A DNA stretch of 8,625 nt from Nocardioidaceae bacterium (lineage in GTDB: Bacteria; Actinomycetota; Actinomycetes; Propionibacteriales; Nocardioidaceae). Positions 1-5,600 of the stretch are shown in pieces. The stretch spans positions 1 to 8,625 of the forward strand of contig JAICRS010000122.1 of assembly GCA_025966335.1 (NCBI GenBank), given 5' to 3'. The translations under genes and the position numbers were made by a program. How positions within the stretch are numbered: position 1 is the stretch's first letter; each line of letters begins with the position of its first letter. Under the pieces are notes generated by a model that saw nothing but the letters and a program-made list of their open reading frames with translations, made no database searches and had not been told where the DNA came from.

Positions 1-2
1 CC

Positions 3-419
3 TGCGGCGGTGACGTCGAGGTCGACTCCCCCGCCCTGGAAGGCGCGGACGCGGACGCGTGCGCCGAGCTGGTCGACGCCCTGCCCGAGGCGGTCTCGGA
101 CCAGGAGCGACGTCGGGTCGAACCCGCCGACGCGTACGGCGCTGCCTGGGGCGACCCGGCCATCGTGCTGCACTGCGGTGTGTCCATGCCGGAGGAGTTC
201 GACGCGTTCGCGAGCTGCCACGTCACCAACGGGGTGGGCTGGTTCGTGCCGGAGTCCCAGGTCGAGGACCAGCAGGCCGACGTGGTGATGACCACCGTGG
301 GCCGGGCCCAGCACGTCCAGGTCGTCGTGCCCGCGCGCTACCGCCCTCCGGCCGCGGCCATGGTCGACCTGGCACCGGCGATCAAGAGCAGCATCCGCGA
401 GGTGCAGCCCTGCGTGTGA
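3..419 (+). CDS. DUF3515 family protein, 3' part (5' end outside window)
   Basis: The open frame runs from the left edge to TGA at 417-419, giving about 138 codons. The translation begins CGGDVEVDSPAL and continues through an AWGDPAIVLHCGV core to a C-terminal IKSSIREVQPCV. This pattern matches actinobacterial DUF3515 proteins as I remember them. In that family the N-terminus is usually a lipoprotein or membrane signal, and the Cys at 3-5, just before a Gly-rich stretch and the mature domain, could be the lipobox cysteine. The residues before it are cut off, so this cannot be confirmed. Four further cysteines lie at the DACAEL, LHCGV, ASCHV and QPCV positions and might form disulfides if the protein is exported. 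Function is unknown. It converges on ddl with only 13 bp between the stops and no visible terminator; the two are common neighbours in actinobacteria. Confidence 0.85.
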   Translation, partial: CGGDVEVDSPALEGADADACAELVDALPEAVSDQERRRVEPADAYGAAWGDPAIVLHCGVSMPEEFDAFASCHVTNGVGWFVPESQVEDQQADVVMTTVGRAQHVQVVVPARYRPPAAAMVDLAPAIKSSIREVQPCV

Positions 420-432
420 GCCGGGCCGCCGC

Positions 433-1593
433 TCAGCGCAGCCCGGTGTCGCGATGCAGGGCCAGCTGGATGAGCCGGTCCACCAGCGCGGGATAGTCCA
501 GGCCGCTGGCGGCCCACATCCGCGGGAACATCGAGGACGGGGTGAACCCGGGCATCGTGTTGATCTCGTTGACCACGACCCGCTCGTCGGGGAGCACGAA
601 GAAGTCGACCCGGGCCAGTCCCTCGCACGACAGCGCCTCGAACGAGGACACCGACAGCTCCTGGATCCGCCGGGCCACATGCTCGGACAGGTCCGCGGGG
701 ACGTTGAGCACGGTGTGCTCCTCGGGCAGGTACTTAGCCGCGAAGTCGTAGAACTCGTGGCTGCCGTCGATCCGGATCTCGGCGACCACGCTGGCGTCCG
801 GCGGGTTGTCGCCGAAGCCCTGGATCACCCCGCACTCGACCTCGCGACCGCCCTCGGCGGCGGCCTCCACGATCACCTTCGGATCGTGCCGGCGGGCCTC
901 CTCTACGGCAGCGTCGAGCTCGGACCGGTTGTGCACCTTGCTGATCCCGATGCTCGAGCCGCCGCGCGCGGGTTTGACGAACACCGGGTAGCCCAGCGAG
1001 TCGACCGACTCGTGGCAGGCGGCGCGGTCGCTCTCCCAGGCCCGTGGCGCGATCACGGTGTAGGGCAGCACCGGCAGTCCCTGCGCCTGGAAGATCACCT
1101 TCATGTAGTGCTTGTCCATGCCGACCGCCGAGGCGAGGACCCCCGCTCCGACGTACCGCACGCCGGCCATCTCCAGCAGCCCCTGCACGGTGCCGTCCTC
1201 GCCCCACGGTCCGTGCAGCAGCGGGAAGACCACGTCGACCTCACCCAGCGTGCGCGGCACCGAGCTCGGCTCGTGGACCACCAGCTGGCTCGACGTGGAG
1301 TCGCTGGACAGCGCCACCGTCGAGCGCGTGGGGTCGACCTCGGGCAGCTTGTCGGCGGAGGTGATCGCGAGCCGCTCGGGGTCGCCGCTCTCCAGCACCC
1401 ATCGGCCGTCGGTGGTGATCCCCACCGGCACCACGTCGTAGCGGTCCCGGTCGATCGCCCTGAGCACGCTCCCCGCGGTGACACAGGAGATAGCGTGCTC
1501 GCTGGAACGACCCCCGAACACGACGGCGATCCGCGGTTTGCGGGTGCGGGCGGGCTCGTCGGGACGGTTCGCCGGCGTCAGCAGTGCGTTCAT
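433..1593 (-). CDS. ddl: D-alanine--D-alanine ligase
   Basis: This is an ATP-grasp ligase that joins two D-alanines in the cytoplasm, ahead of addition to the UDP-MurNAc tripeptide in peptidoglycan synthesis. The product is 386 aa, slightly long for the family because of a roughly 20-residue basic/proline-rich N-terminus. Visible motifs are GGRSSEHAIS (27-36, N-terminal substrate domain), LLHGPWGEDGTVQG (about 125-138), a GMDKHYMK segment, VKPARGGSSIGISKV (ATP binding), EVECGV, a VDFF segment, and VNEINTMPGFTPSSMFPRMW near the end (metal and D-Ala binding). ATG at 1593 is chosen because the frame upstream is antisense to the neighbouring gene and because a TAGGGT -10 box lies 10 bp before it. 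No strong Shine-Dalgarno is seen. In many actinobacteria ddl follows gpsA directly; here a gene on the opposite strand sits between them, so ddl must have its own promoter. Confidence 0.97.
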   Translation of the reverse strand: MNALLTPANRPDEPARTRKPRIAVVFGGRSSEHAISCVTAGSVLRAIDRDRYDVVPVGITTDGRWVLESGDPERLAITSADKLPEVDPTRSTVALSSDSTSSQLVVHEPSSVPRTLGEVDVVFPLLHGPWGEDGTVQGLLEMAGVRYVGAGVLASAVGMDKHYMKVIFQAQGLPVLPYTVIAPRAWESDRAACHESVDSLGYPVFVKPARGGSSIGISKVHNRSELDAAVEEARRHDPKVIVEAAAEGGREVECGVIQGFGDNPPDASVVAEIRIDGSHEFYDFAAKYLPEEHTVLNVPADLSEHVARRIQELSVSSFEALSCEGLARVDFFVLPDERVVVNEINTMPGFTPSSMFPRMWAASGLDYPALVDRLIQLALHRDTGLR

Positions 1594-1597
1594 GGTG

Positions 1598-1610
1598 CGC
1601 CCGACCCTAC
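1598..1610 (-). promoter_or_regulatory. Putative ddl promoter (-10 TAGGGT)
   Basis: On the minus strand TAGGGT (1609 to 1604) lies 10 bp upstream of the ddl ATG, so transcription would begin 3-5 nt before the start codon and the mRNA would be almost leaderless. The box sits inside GTAGGGTCGGGCG, a 13-mer that recurs exactly upstream of plsC. No good -35 is seen; the hexamer 17 bp upstream reads GCGGAC. The call is inferred from position and consensus. Confidence 0.4.
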
Positions 1611-1643
1611 CTGCCCGGCGAGCCGCGTCCGCGTACCGCGCCC

Positions 1644-1649
1644 TAGTCT
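1644..1649 (+). promoter_or_regulatory. Putative leaderless -10 box for the PLP enzyme gene
   Basis: TAGTCT ends 7 bp before the ATG at 1657, placing the predicted transcription start at or next to the start codon. No Shine-Dalgarno can be seen in the short GGGGACC spacer. The 63-bp gap between ddl and this gene would therefore carry two back-to-back promoters. No clear -35 hexamer is visible. Confidence 0.45.
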
Positions 1650-1656
1650 GGGGACC

Positions 1657-2766
1657 ATGTCTTCGGCGCCCGACAACCCTCCGGTTCCTCCCGTCTTCCG
1701 GCCCGCGACGCTGGCGGTTACCTCGGGCCGACCACCGCACACGGCCGACAACCCGCTCAACGAACCGATCACGATGGCGTCGACGTACGTCGCCGGCGGT
1801 GACGTCGAGTACGGCCGGTACGGCAACCCGACCTGGTCCGCCTTCGAGCAGGCGCTCGGTGACCTCGAGGGGGGCCGCGCGCTCGCGTTCGCCTCCGGGC
1901 TGGCCGCGGTCGCCACCGTGCTGGACCTGGTCGGTCACGGCACCAAGGTGGTAGCGCCGCGCCACGCCTACAACGGCAGCGTCATGCAGCTCGCGGACCT
2001 GGAGTCGCGCGGCCGGATCACCGCCGAGCTGGTCGACGTCACCGACACCGACGCGGTCGTCGCCGCCTGCGAGGGTGCCTCGCTGGTCTGGCTGGAGTCG
2101 CCGACCAACCCCGCGCTGGAGGTCGCCGACATCCCGCCGATCGTCGCGGCGGCGCATGCGGCCGGGGCGTACGTCGTGGTCGACAACACCTTTGCCACCC
2201 CCCTGCTGCAGCAGCCGCTGTCGCTCGAGGCGGACATCGTCGTGCACTCGGCGACCAAGTTCATCGCCGGCCACAGCGACGTGCTGCTCGGTGCGCTGGT
2301 GACCAAGGACGCCGAGCTGTTCGACGTCCTGAAGAAGCGTCGCGACATGATCGGCGCCGTCCCCGGCCCGTTCGAGACCTGGCTCGCGCTGCGCGGCCTG
2401 CGCACGCTGCACGTCCGCCTGGAGCGGGCACAGGCCAACGCCAAGGAGCTGGTCGACAGGCTGACCCAGCACCCCGCCGTGGCCGAGGTGCGCTATCCCG
2501 GGTTCGGAGCGATCGTGTCGATCGTCCTCGAGGGCGGTGCCCTGGCGGCCGACCTGCTCACCCACAAGACGACGGTATGGGTGCACGCGACGAGCCTCGG
2601 GGGCGTGGAGTCCACGTTCGAGCGGCGTCGCCGGTGGAAGGTCGAGCCGGCCACGATCCCCGACGGGCTGGTCCGCATGTCGGTGGGCATCGAGGATGTC
2701 AACGACCTCTGGGACGACCTCGCGGCCGTGCTGGACCAGCTGGTCGCCGAACGCCCGGGGAGCTAG
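1657..2766 (+). CDS. Cys/Met metabolism PLP-dependent enzyme (cystathionine gamma-lyase/synthase-like), short variant
   Basis: This is a fold-type I PLP enzyme of the transsulfuration family, 369 aa. The family acts on homocysteine, cystathionine or activated homoserine. Residues seen are YGRYGNPT (52-59, phosphate contacts to the neighbouring subunit), VVDNTFATP with Asp176 pairing the PLP ring nitrogen, SATKFIAGHSD with the Schiff-base Lys201, SLGGVES, and LVRMSVGIED with the carboxylate-binding Arg. Two regions differ from textbook members. After AEVRYPGF (about 276-283) the chain goes straight into GAIVSI, skipping a segment of some 20 residues normally between YPGL and GFG. After SLGGVES the usual HPA..MTH stretch is replaced by FERRRRWKVEP. 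Both lie near the active-site entrance, so lyase, synthase or sulfhydrylase activity cannot be chosen from sequence. ATG at 1657 fits the leaderless -10 box. It converges on gpsA, with the stops overlapping in CTAG (2763-2766). Confidence 0.9.
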   Translation: MSSAPDNPPVPPVFRPATLAVTSGRPPHTADNPLNEPITMASTYVAGGDVEYGRYGNPTWSAFEQALGDLEGGRALAFASGLAAVATVLDLVGHGTKVVAPRHAYNGSVMQLADLESRGRITAELVDVTDTDAVVAACEGASLVWLESPTNPALEVADIPPIVAAAHAAGAYVVVDNTFATPLLQQPLSLEADIVVHSATKFIAGHSDVLLGALVTKDAELFDVLKKRRDMIGAVPGPFETWLALRGLRTLHVRLERAQANAKELVDRLTQHPAVAEVRYPGFGAIVSIVLEGGALAADLLTHKTTVWVHATSLGGVESTFERRRRWKVEPATIPDGLVRMSVGIEDVNDLWDDLAAVLDQLVAERPGS

Positions 2767-3764
2767 TCGCGTTCGTGCTTGGTGCCGCGGGAGATCAGGC
2801 TGGTCAGCATGTCGCCCGCCGTCATCTTCCCCTCGACCACGGCGTGCACGTGACCGACGATCGGTGCGTAGACACCGGACCGATCGGCCAGGTCCTGCAA
2901 CGACGAGCACGACTTCACACCTTCGGCCACCTGCCGCGTGGAGGCGGTGATCTCCTCGGTGGTCATGCCCTGGCCGAGCTTCTCGCCGAAGGTCCGGTTG
3001 CGCGAGAGCGGTGAGGAGCAGGTGGCAACCAGGTCACCGAGTCCGGCCAGACCCATCAGTGTCATCGGATCGGCACCCAGTGCTGTCGCCAGCCTTGCGG
3101 TCTCGGCCAGTCCGCGGGTGATCACCGACGCGGTGGTGTTGTCACCGAAACCGAGACCGACCGCCATACCGACGCTGAGCGCGATCACGTTCTTGTAGGC
3201 ACCGCCGAGCTCGCAGCCGACCACGTCGGTGCTCGAGTAGGGACGGAACGCCGGCGAGTGGCACAGGTCCCGCAGCCGCATCGCGACCTGCTCGTCGGCG
3301 CAGGCCACCACGCTCGCGGCCGGCTCCCGACGAGCGATCTCCTTGGCCAGGTTGGGTCCGCTGACCACACCGATCCGGTCCGGGCCGGCCCCGGTGACCT
3401 CGGCGATCACCTCGCTCATCCGCTTCAGGCTCTCGAGCTCGACACCCTTCATAAGCGACACCATCACCGCGTCGCGCGGGATGAAGTCGGCCCAGTCGGT
3501 GAGGTTCTTGCGCAGCGTCTGCGAGGGCACGGCCAGTACGACGAACTCGGCACCGTGGAGAGCCTGCTCCGGGTCGTGGGTGGCGGTGATCGCCTCGGGC
3601 AGCTCGATGCCGGGCAGGTACTCCGGGTTCTCCCGGTTCTCGTTGATCGCCGCGCACACCTCCGCGCGGCGGGCCCAGATGGTGACGTCGTTCCCGGCAT
3701 CGGCCAGCACGATGGAGAACGCGGGACCCCACGAGCCCCCACCGAACACCGCGACCTTGCTCAT
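2763..3764 (-). CDS. gpsA: Glycerol-3-phosphate dehydrogenase [NAD(P)+]
   Basis: This cytoplasmic enzyme reduces dihydroxyacetone phosphate to sn-glycerol-3-phosphate, the backbone for phospholipids. The product is 333 aa, normal for the family. The N-terminal Rossmann fold begins VAVFGGGSWG (4-13). Also visible are LAVPSQ (78-82), SLMKGVE with catalytic Lys106, VVSGPNLAKE (133-142), GGAYKNVIAL with catalytic Lys191, GFGDNTTASVITRG, and GLAGLGDLVATCSS. Residue 14 is Pro where Thr is usual (WGTA), a small oddity in the nucleotide loop. ATG at 3764 overlaps the plsC stop as ATGA and has AGGGAGGG 4 nt upstream, so translational coupling is likely. It lies downstream of plsC in one transcript, and the next acylation steps use its product. 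Its TAG stop shares CTAG with the convergent gene. Confidence 0.97.
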   Translation of the reverse strand: MSKVAVFGGGSWGPAFSIVLADAGNDVTIWARRAEVCAAINENRENPEYLPGIELPEAITATHDPEQALHGAEFVVLAVPSQTLRKNLTDWADFIPRDAVMVSLMKGVELESLKRMSEVIAEVTGAGPDRIGVVSGPNLAKEIARREPAASVVACADEQVAMRLRDLCHSPAFRPYSSTDVVGCELGGAYKNVIALSVGMAVGLGFGDNTTASVITRGLAETARLATALGADPMTLMGLAGLGDLVATCSSPLSRNRTFGEKLGQGMTTEEITASTRQVAEGVKSCSSLQDLADRSGVYAPIVGHVHAVVEGKMTAGDMLTSLISRGTKHERD

Positions 3765-4552
3765 GTGTCCCTCCCTGTCCTGTTCCTCTGCCGGCGCCTG
3801 GCCTGTTCGTGCGGGTTGCCGATCTCGCGCACCCCCGCCTTGCGCGGGTCGAACCGGGTCGTGGGCGGGTCGCCCTCACGGATGTCGTCGAGCAAGGCGG
3901 TGAGCGCGTCCATGATCCGGTCGGTGGCCACCCGCAGCACCTCCGGCGTCAGCGGTTGTCCCTGGAGGTCCTCGAGGTCGACCGGGTCGCCGGCCTTCAT
4001 CGTGATCGTCTTGCGGGGCAGGAGCTTCGGCTTCTTGGCGTACGGCGCGAGGATGTCGTTCGCGCCCCACTGCGCGATCGGGATCACCGGGGCACCCGTG
4101 GTGAGCGCGATGCGCGCGGCTCCGGTCTTCCCGGTCATCGGCCACAGGTCCGGGTCACGGGTGATCGTCCCCTCCGGGTAGACCACCACGCACTCGCCTT
4201 CGTCGACCGCCGCGACCGCCGCACTGAACGCGTTGGCGGCGTCGGCACTGAGCCGGTAGACCGGGATCTGGCCGGCGTTCTTGACGATCCGCCCGCCGAC
4301 CGGGACGTGGAACACCTCGTTCTTGGCGAGGAAGCGCGGCAGCCGTCCGTTGTCGTAGATGAAGTGCGCGAACGTGAACGGGTCGACGTGGGAGATGTGG
4401 TTGGACACGACCACGCAGCCACCGGTCTCGGGAAGCTTGTGCCCGTCGATCCACCGCCGCTTGGTGAAGGCCAGAAGCGGCGGCTTCACCAGCGCGACGC
4501 AGGTCGCGAACGCCCATCCACGCTTCTGCTGCAGCTTGCGCGCCTTCGCCAC
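3761..4552 (-). CDS. plsC: Lysophospholipid / 1-acylglycerol-3-phosphate acyltransferase (PlsC family)
   Basis: This is a PlsC-type acyltransferase, which transfers an acyl chain to lysophosphatidic acid or a related lyso-lipid at the inner membrane. The product is 263 aa. The catalytic H-x4-D motif is in SNHISHVDPF (His52, Asp57). Next come the acceptor-binding region FLAKNEVFHVPVGGRIVKNAG, VYPEGT (125-129, family block III) and GAPVIPIAQWG (block IV). The N-terminus (about 13-29, WAFATCVALVKPPLLAF) is hydrophobic but short, more like a membrane-surface helix than a clear transmembrane span. The C-terminal 40 residues are charged and rich in Arg. GTG at 4552 is chosen because AGGGAAGAGG (4567-4558) ends 5 nt before it; another GTG at 4558 overlaps that Shine-Dalgarno. 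It overlaps gpsA by 4 nt. Exact lipid substrate is not determinable; the gpsA pairing favours phosphatidic acid synthesis. Confidence 0.93.
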   Translation of the reverse strand: MAKARKLQQKRGWAFATCVALVKPPLLAFTKRRWIDGHKLPETGGCVVVSNHISHVDPFTFAHFIYDNGRLPRFLAKNEVFHVPVGGRIVKNAGQIPVYRLSADAANAFSAAVAAVDEGECVVVYPEGTITRDPDLWPMTGKTGAARIALTTGAPVIPIAQWGANDILAPYAKKPKLLPRKTITMKAGDPVDLEDLQGQPLTPEVLRVATDRIMDALTALLDDIREGDPPTTRFDPRKAGVREIGNPHEQARRRQRNRTGRDT

Positions 4553-4557
4553 CGGCA

Positions 4558-4567
4558 CCTCTTCCCT
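4558..4567 (-). promoter_or_regulatory. Ribosome binding site deciding the plsC start
   Basis: AGGGAAGAGG on the minus strand ends 5 nt before GTG at 4552. The in-frame GTG at 4558 begins on the last base of this sequence and so has no room for a Shine-Dalgarno. The downstream GTG is therefore the likelier start. Confidence 0.6.
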
Positions 4568-4584
4568 CGTCTCCCGCCGTGTAC

Positions 4585-4597
4585 CGCCCGACCCTAC
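4585..4597 (-). promoter_or_regulatory. Putative plsC-gpsA promoter (-10 TAGGGT)
   Basis: TAGGGT (4596 to 4591, minus strand) followed by CGGGCG predicts a transcript start near 4584 and a leader of about 32 nt containing the plsC Shine-Dalgarno. The 13-mer GTAGGGTCGGGCG here is identical to that at the ddl promoter. Upstream, at 4604-4618, is a small inverted repeat (ATGAG, 5-nt spacer, CTCAT) that would cover the -35 zone, where no good consensus is seen. Confidence 0.45.
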
Positions 4598-4643
4598 TGC
4601 GCGATGAGCATGCCTCATTGGATGCCCCGCGTGTGGCTGCTGG

Positions 4644-4649
4644 CAAGAT
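4644..4649 (+). promoter_or_regulatory. Possible -10 box for cofC
   Basis: CAAGAT lies 5 bp before the in-frame GTG at 4655 and 8 bp before ATG 4658. It is one base away from the actinobacterial TANNNT consensus. The position suits a leaderless or near-leaderless transcript like those of neighbouring plus-strand genes, but the match is weaker. Confidence 0.3.
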
Positions 4650-4657
4650 CGTCGGTG

Positions 4658-5305
4658 ATGCCCTCCTCCCTCACACCGCCTCGCTACGGGCTCGTGCTGC
4701 CCGTCAAGCCACCCGCCGTTGCCAAGTCGCGGCTGCTCGACCTCGGCGACCAGGCCCGCCGCGACCTGGTGGTGGCCTTCGCAGCTGACACCCTCACCGC
4801 GGCTCTGGAGTGCCCCGTGGTCGATGTCGTGCTGGTGGTCACCGATGACTTCGCGTTGGCCGGCGGCATGTCCACGCTCGGAGCGGAGGTCATCCCCGAC
4901 GGCACGGCGGACGACCTGAACGGTTCGCTGGTGCAGGCCGTTGCCGAGCTGGACCGGCGCCGGCCCGGGACCCGCGTGGCTGCGTTGTGTGCCGACCTGC
5001 CGGCGTTGCGGCCCGCGGAGCTGGCCCGGGCACTGGCCGCCGCCGACGAGCACCGCCAGTCGTTCGTGGCGGACACCCAAGGCGTCGGTACGACGATGCT
5101 GGTGGCTCCGAGCAGCGAGGTCTTCCTGCCGCAGTTCGGATCCGGCTCGCGCGCGGCACATCTGTCCGAGGGCGCTTACGAGATCGACCTGCCCGACATC
5201 ACCACCGTGCGCCGGGACGTGGACACACCGGCCGATCTCGCCGAGGCGATGCTGCTGGGGGTCGGCGCGCGGACGTCGATGGTGACGACCGGGATTAGGC
5301 TCTGA
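4658..5305 (+). CDS. cofC: CofC/FbiD-type guanylyltransferase of coenzyme F420 biosynthesis
   Basis: This nucleotidyltransferase activates a three-carbon phospho-acid with GTP. In mycobacterial FbiD the substrate is phosphoenolpyruvate and in archaeal CofC it is 2-phospho-L-lactate; the product is then passed to Fo by CofD/FbiA. The product is 215 aa, the family's usual size. Visible features are LVLPVKPPAVAKSRL near the N-terminus (GTP-binding signature), a VVDVVLVVTDD strand, LCADLPALRP with a metal-binding Asp (about 113), FVADTQGVGTTMLV and the FGSGSRAAHLSEGA loop. All the expected blocks are present. ATG 4658 is used; GTG 4655 is adjacent and in frame, and further in-frame ATGs at 4604 and 4610 would add a non-conserved extension. 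No other F420 gene is in the window. The short gene at 5308 starts 2 nt after the stop. Confidence 0.92.
   Translation: MPSSLTPPRYGLVLPVKPPAVAKSRLLDLGDQARRDLVVAFAADTLTAALECPVVDVVLVVTDDFALAGGMSTLGAEVIPDGTADDLNGSLVQAVAELDRRRPGTRVAALCADLPALRPAELARALAAADEHRQSFVADTQGVGTTMLVAPSSEVFLPQFGSGSRAAHLSEGAYEIDLPDITTVRRDVDTPADLAEAMLLGVGARTSMVTTGIRL
5296..5301 (+). promoter_or_regulatory. Putative leaderless -10 box inside the 3' end of cofC
   Basis: TAGGCT ends exactly 6 bp before the ATG at 5308 and lies within the last codons of cofC. It predicts a transcript whose first base is the A of the start codon. With no Shine-Dalgarno before 5308, this offers a way to express the small gene apart from cofC. No matching -35 is obvious. 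Confidence 0.45.
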
Positions 5306-5307
5306 CC

Positions 5308-5514
5308 ATGCAGGCCACCGTCTCCGCCTTCGACCCGGCCACGTTCAGCGGCGCTGTGCTGCTCGACGACGGGGTCGAGGTGCCGTTCGCATCGTCCGCC
5401 CTGTCCGGCACCGGGCTCCGTCTGCTGCGGCCGGGCCAACGAGTGCGGCTCGAGACCTCCGGCGAGGGCGCCGCGCTTCGGGTCGACGCGCTGCAGATCA
5501 TCACGCTGGCCTGA
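5308..5514 (+). CDS. Small OB-fold / cold-shock-domain-like protein
   Basis: This 68-aa product begins MQATVSAFDPATFSGAVLLDDGVEVPFASSAL and continues LRLLRPGQRVRLE. The order (a beta strand, F-D-x-x-T-x-S-G, DDG-x-E-V-x-F, then L-R-P-G-Q-x-V) follows the layout of a cold-shock domain, where a strand leads to the GFGFI motif, followed by DVFVH and GQ-VxFE. The aromatic RNP1 and RNP2 residues that bind nucleic acid in true Csp proteins are mostly absent, so RNA binding is uncertain. I recall similar small proteins beside cofC in related actinobacteria but cannot verify that. The gene starts 2 nt after cofC. It could be co-transcribed with cofC or use the TAGGCT box. A GC-rich hairpin (CCGGC, 3-nt loop, GCCGG at 5515-5527) directly follows the stop. 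Confidence 0.75.
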   Translation: MQATVSAFDPATFSGAVLLDDGVEVPFASSALSGTGLRLLRPGQRVRLETSGEGAALRVDALQIITLA

Positions 5515-5541
5515 CCGGCCGCGCCGGCCCCTCCCCCAGCA

Positions 5542-5587
5542 ACGACGAAGGTGGGCCGCCCCGATCGGGTCGGCCCACCTTCGTCGT
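5542..5587. terminator. Long bidirectional hairpin terminator
   Basis: A perfect 17-bp stem pairs 5542-5558 with 5571-5587. The 12-nt loop contains the palindrome CCCGATCGGG, which can pair further. It lies between the convergent small CSD-like gene (stop 5514) and hupB (stop 5601), as expected for a shared terminator. There is no T-tract on either strand, so it is not a textbook intrinsic terminator. GC-rich actinobacteria often use such U-less hairpins or rely on Rho. Confidence 0.8.
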
Positions 5588-5600
5588 GGGTGCGAGAAGC

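Noticed and set aside
454..2766. A 770-codon plus-strand frame that looks like a fusion upstream of the PLP enzyme.
   Set aside because: The portion before 1657 is antisense to ddl, with no recognisable domain. A -10 box sits just before ATG 1657.
433..2910. An 825-codon minus-strand open frame that contains ddl and continues antisense through the PLP enzyme gene.
   Set aside because: Only the ddl part has family motifs. The rest is Arg/Gly/Asp-rich antisense translation, typical where GC-rich genes leave reverse frames open.
3809..5305. A 498-codon plus-strand frame extending cofC upstream.
   Set aside because: The extension is antisense to plsC and the added residues are low-complexity Arg/Asp/Val. 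CofC is complete from 4658.
5515..5527. A 5-bp GC hairpin directly after the small CSD-like gene, considered as a separate terminator.
   Set aside because: It is too short to call on its own in DNA this GC-rich; the 17-bp hairpin just downstream is far stronger.
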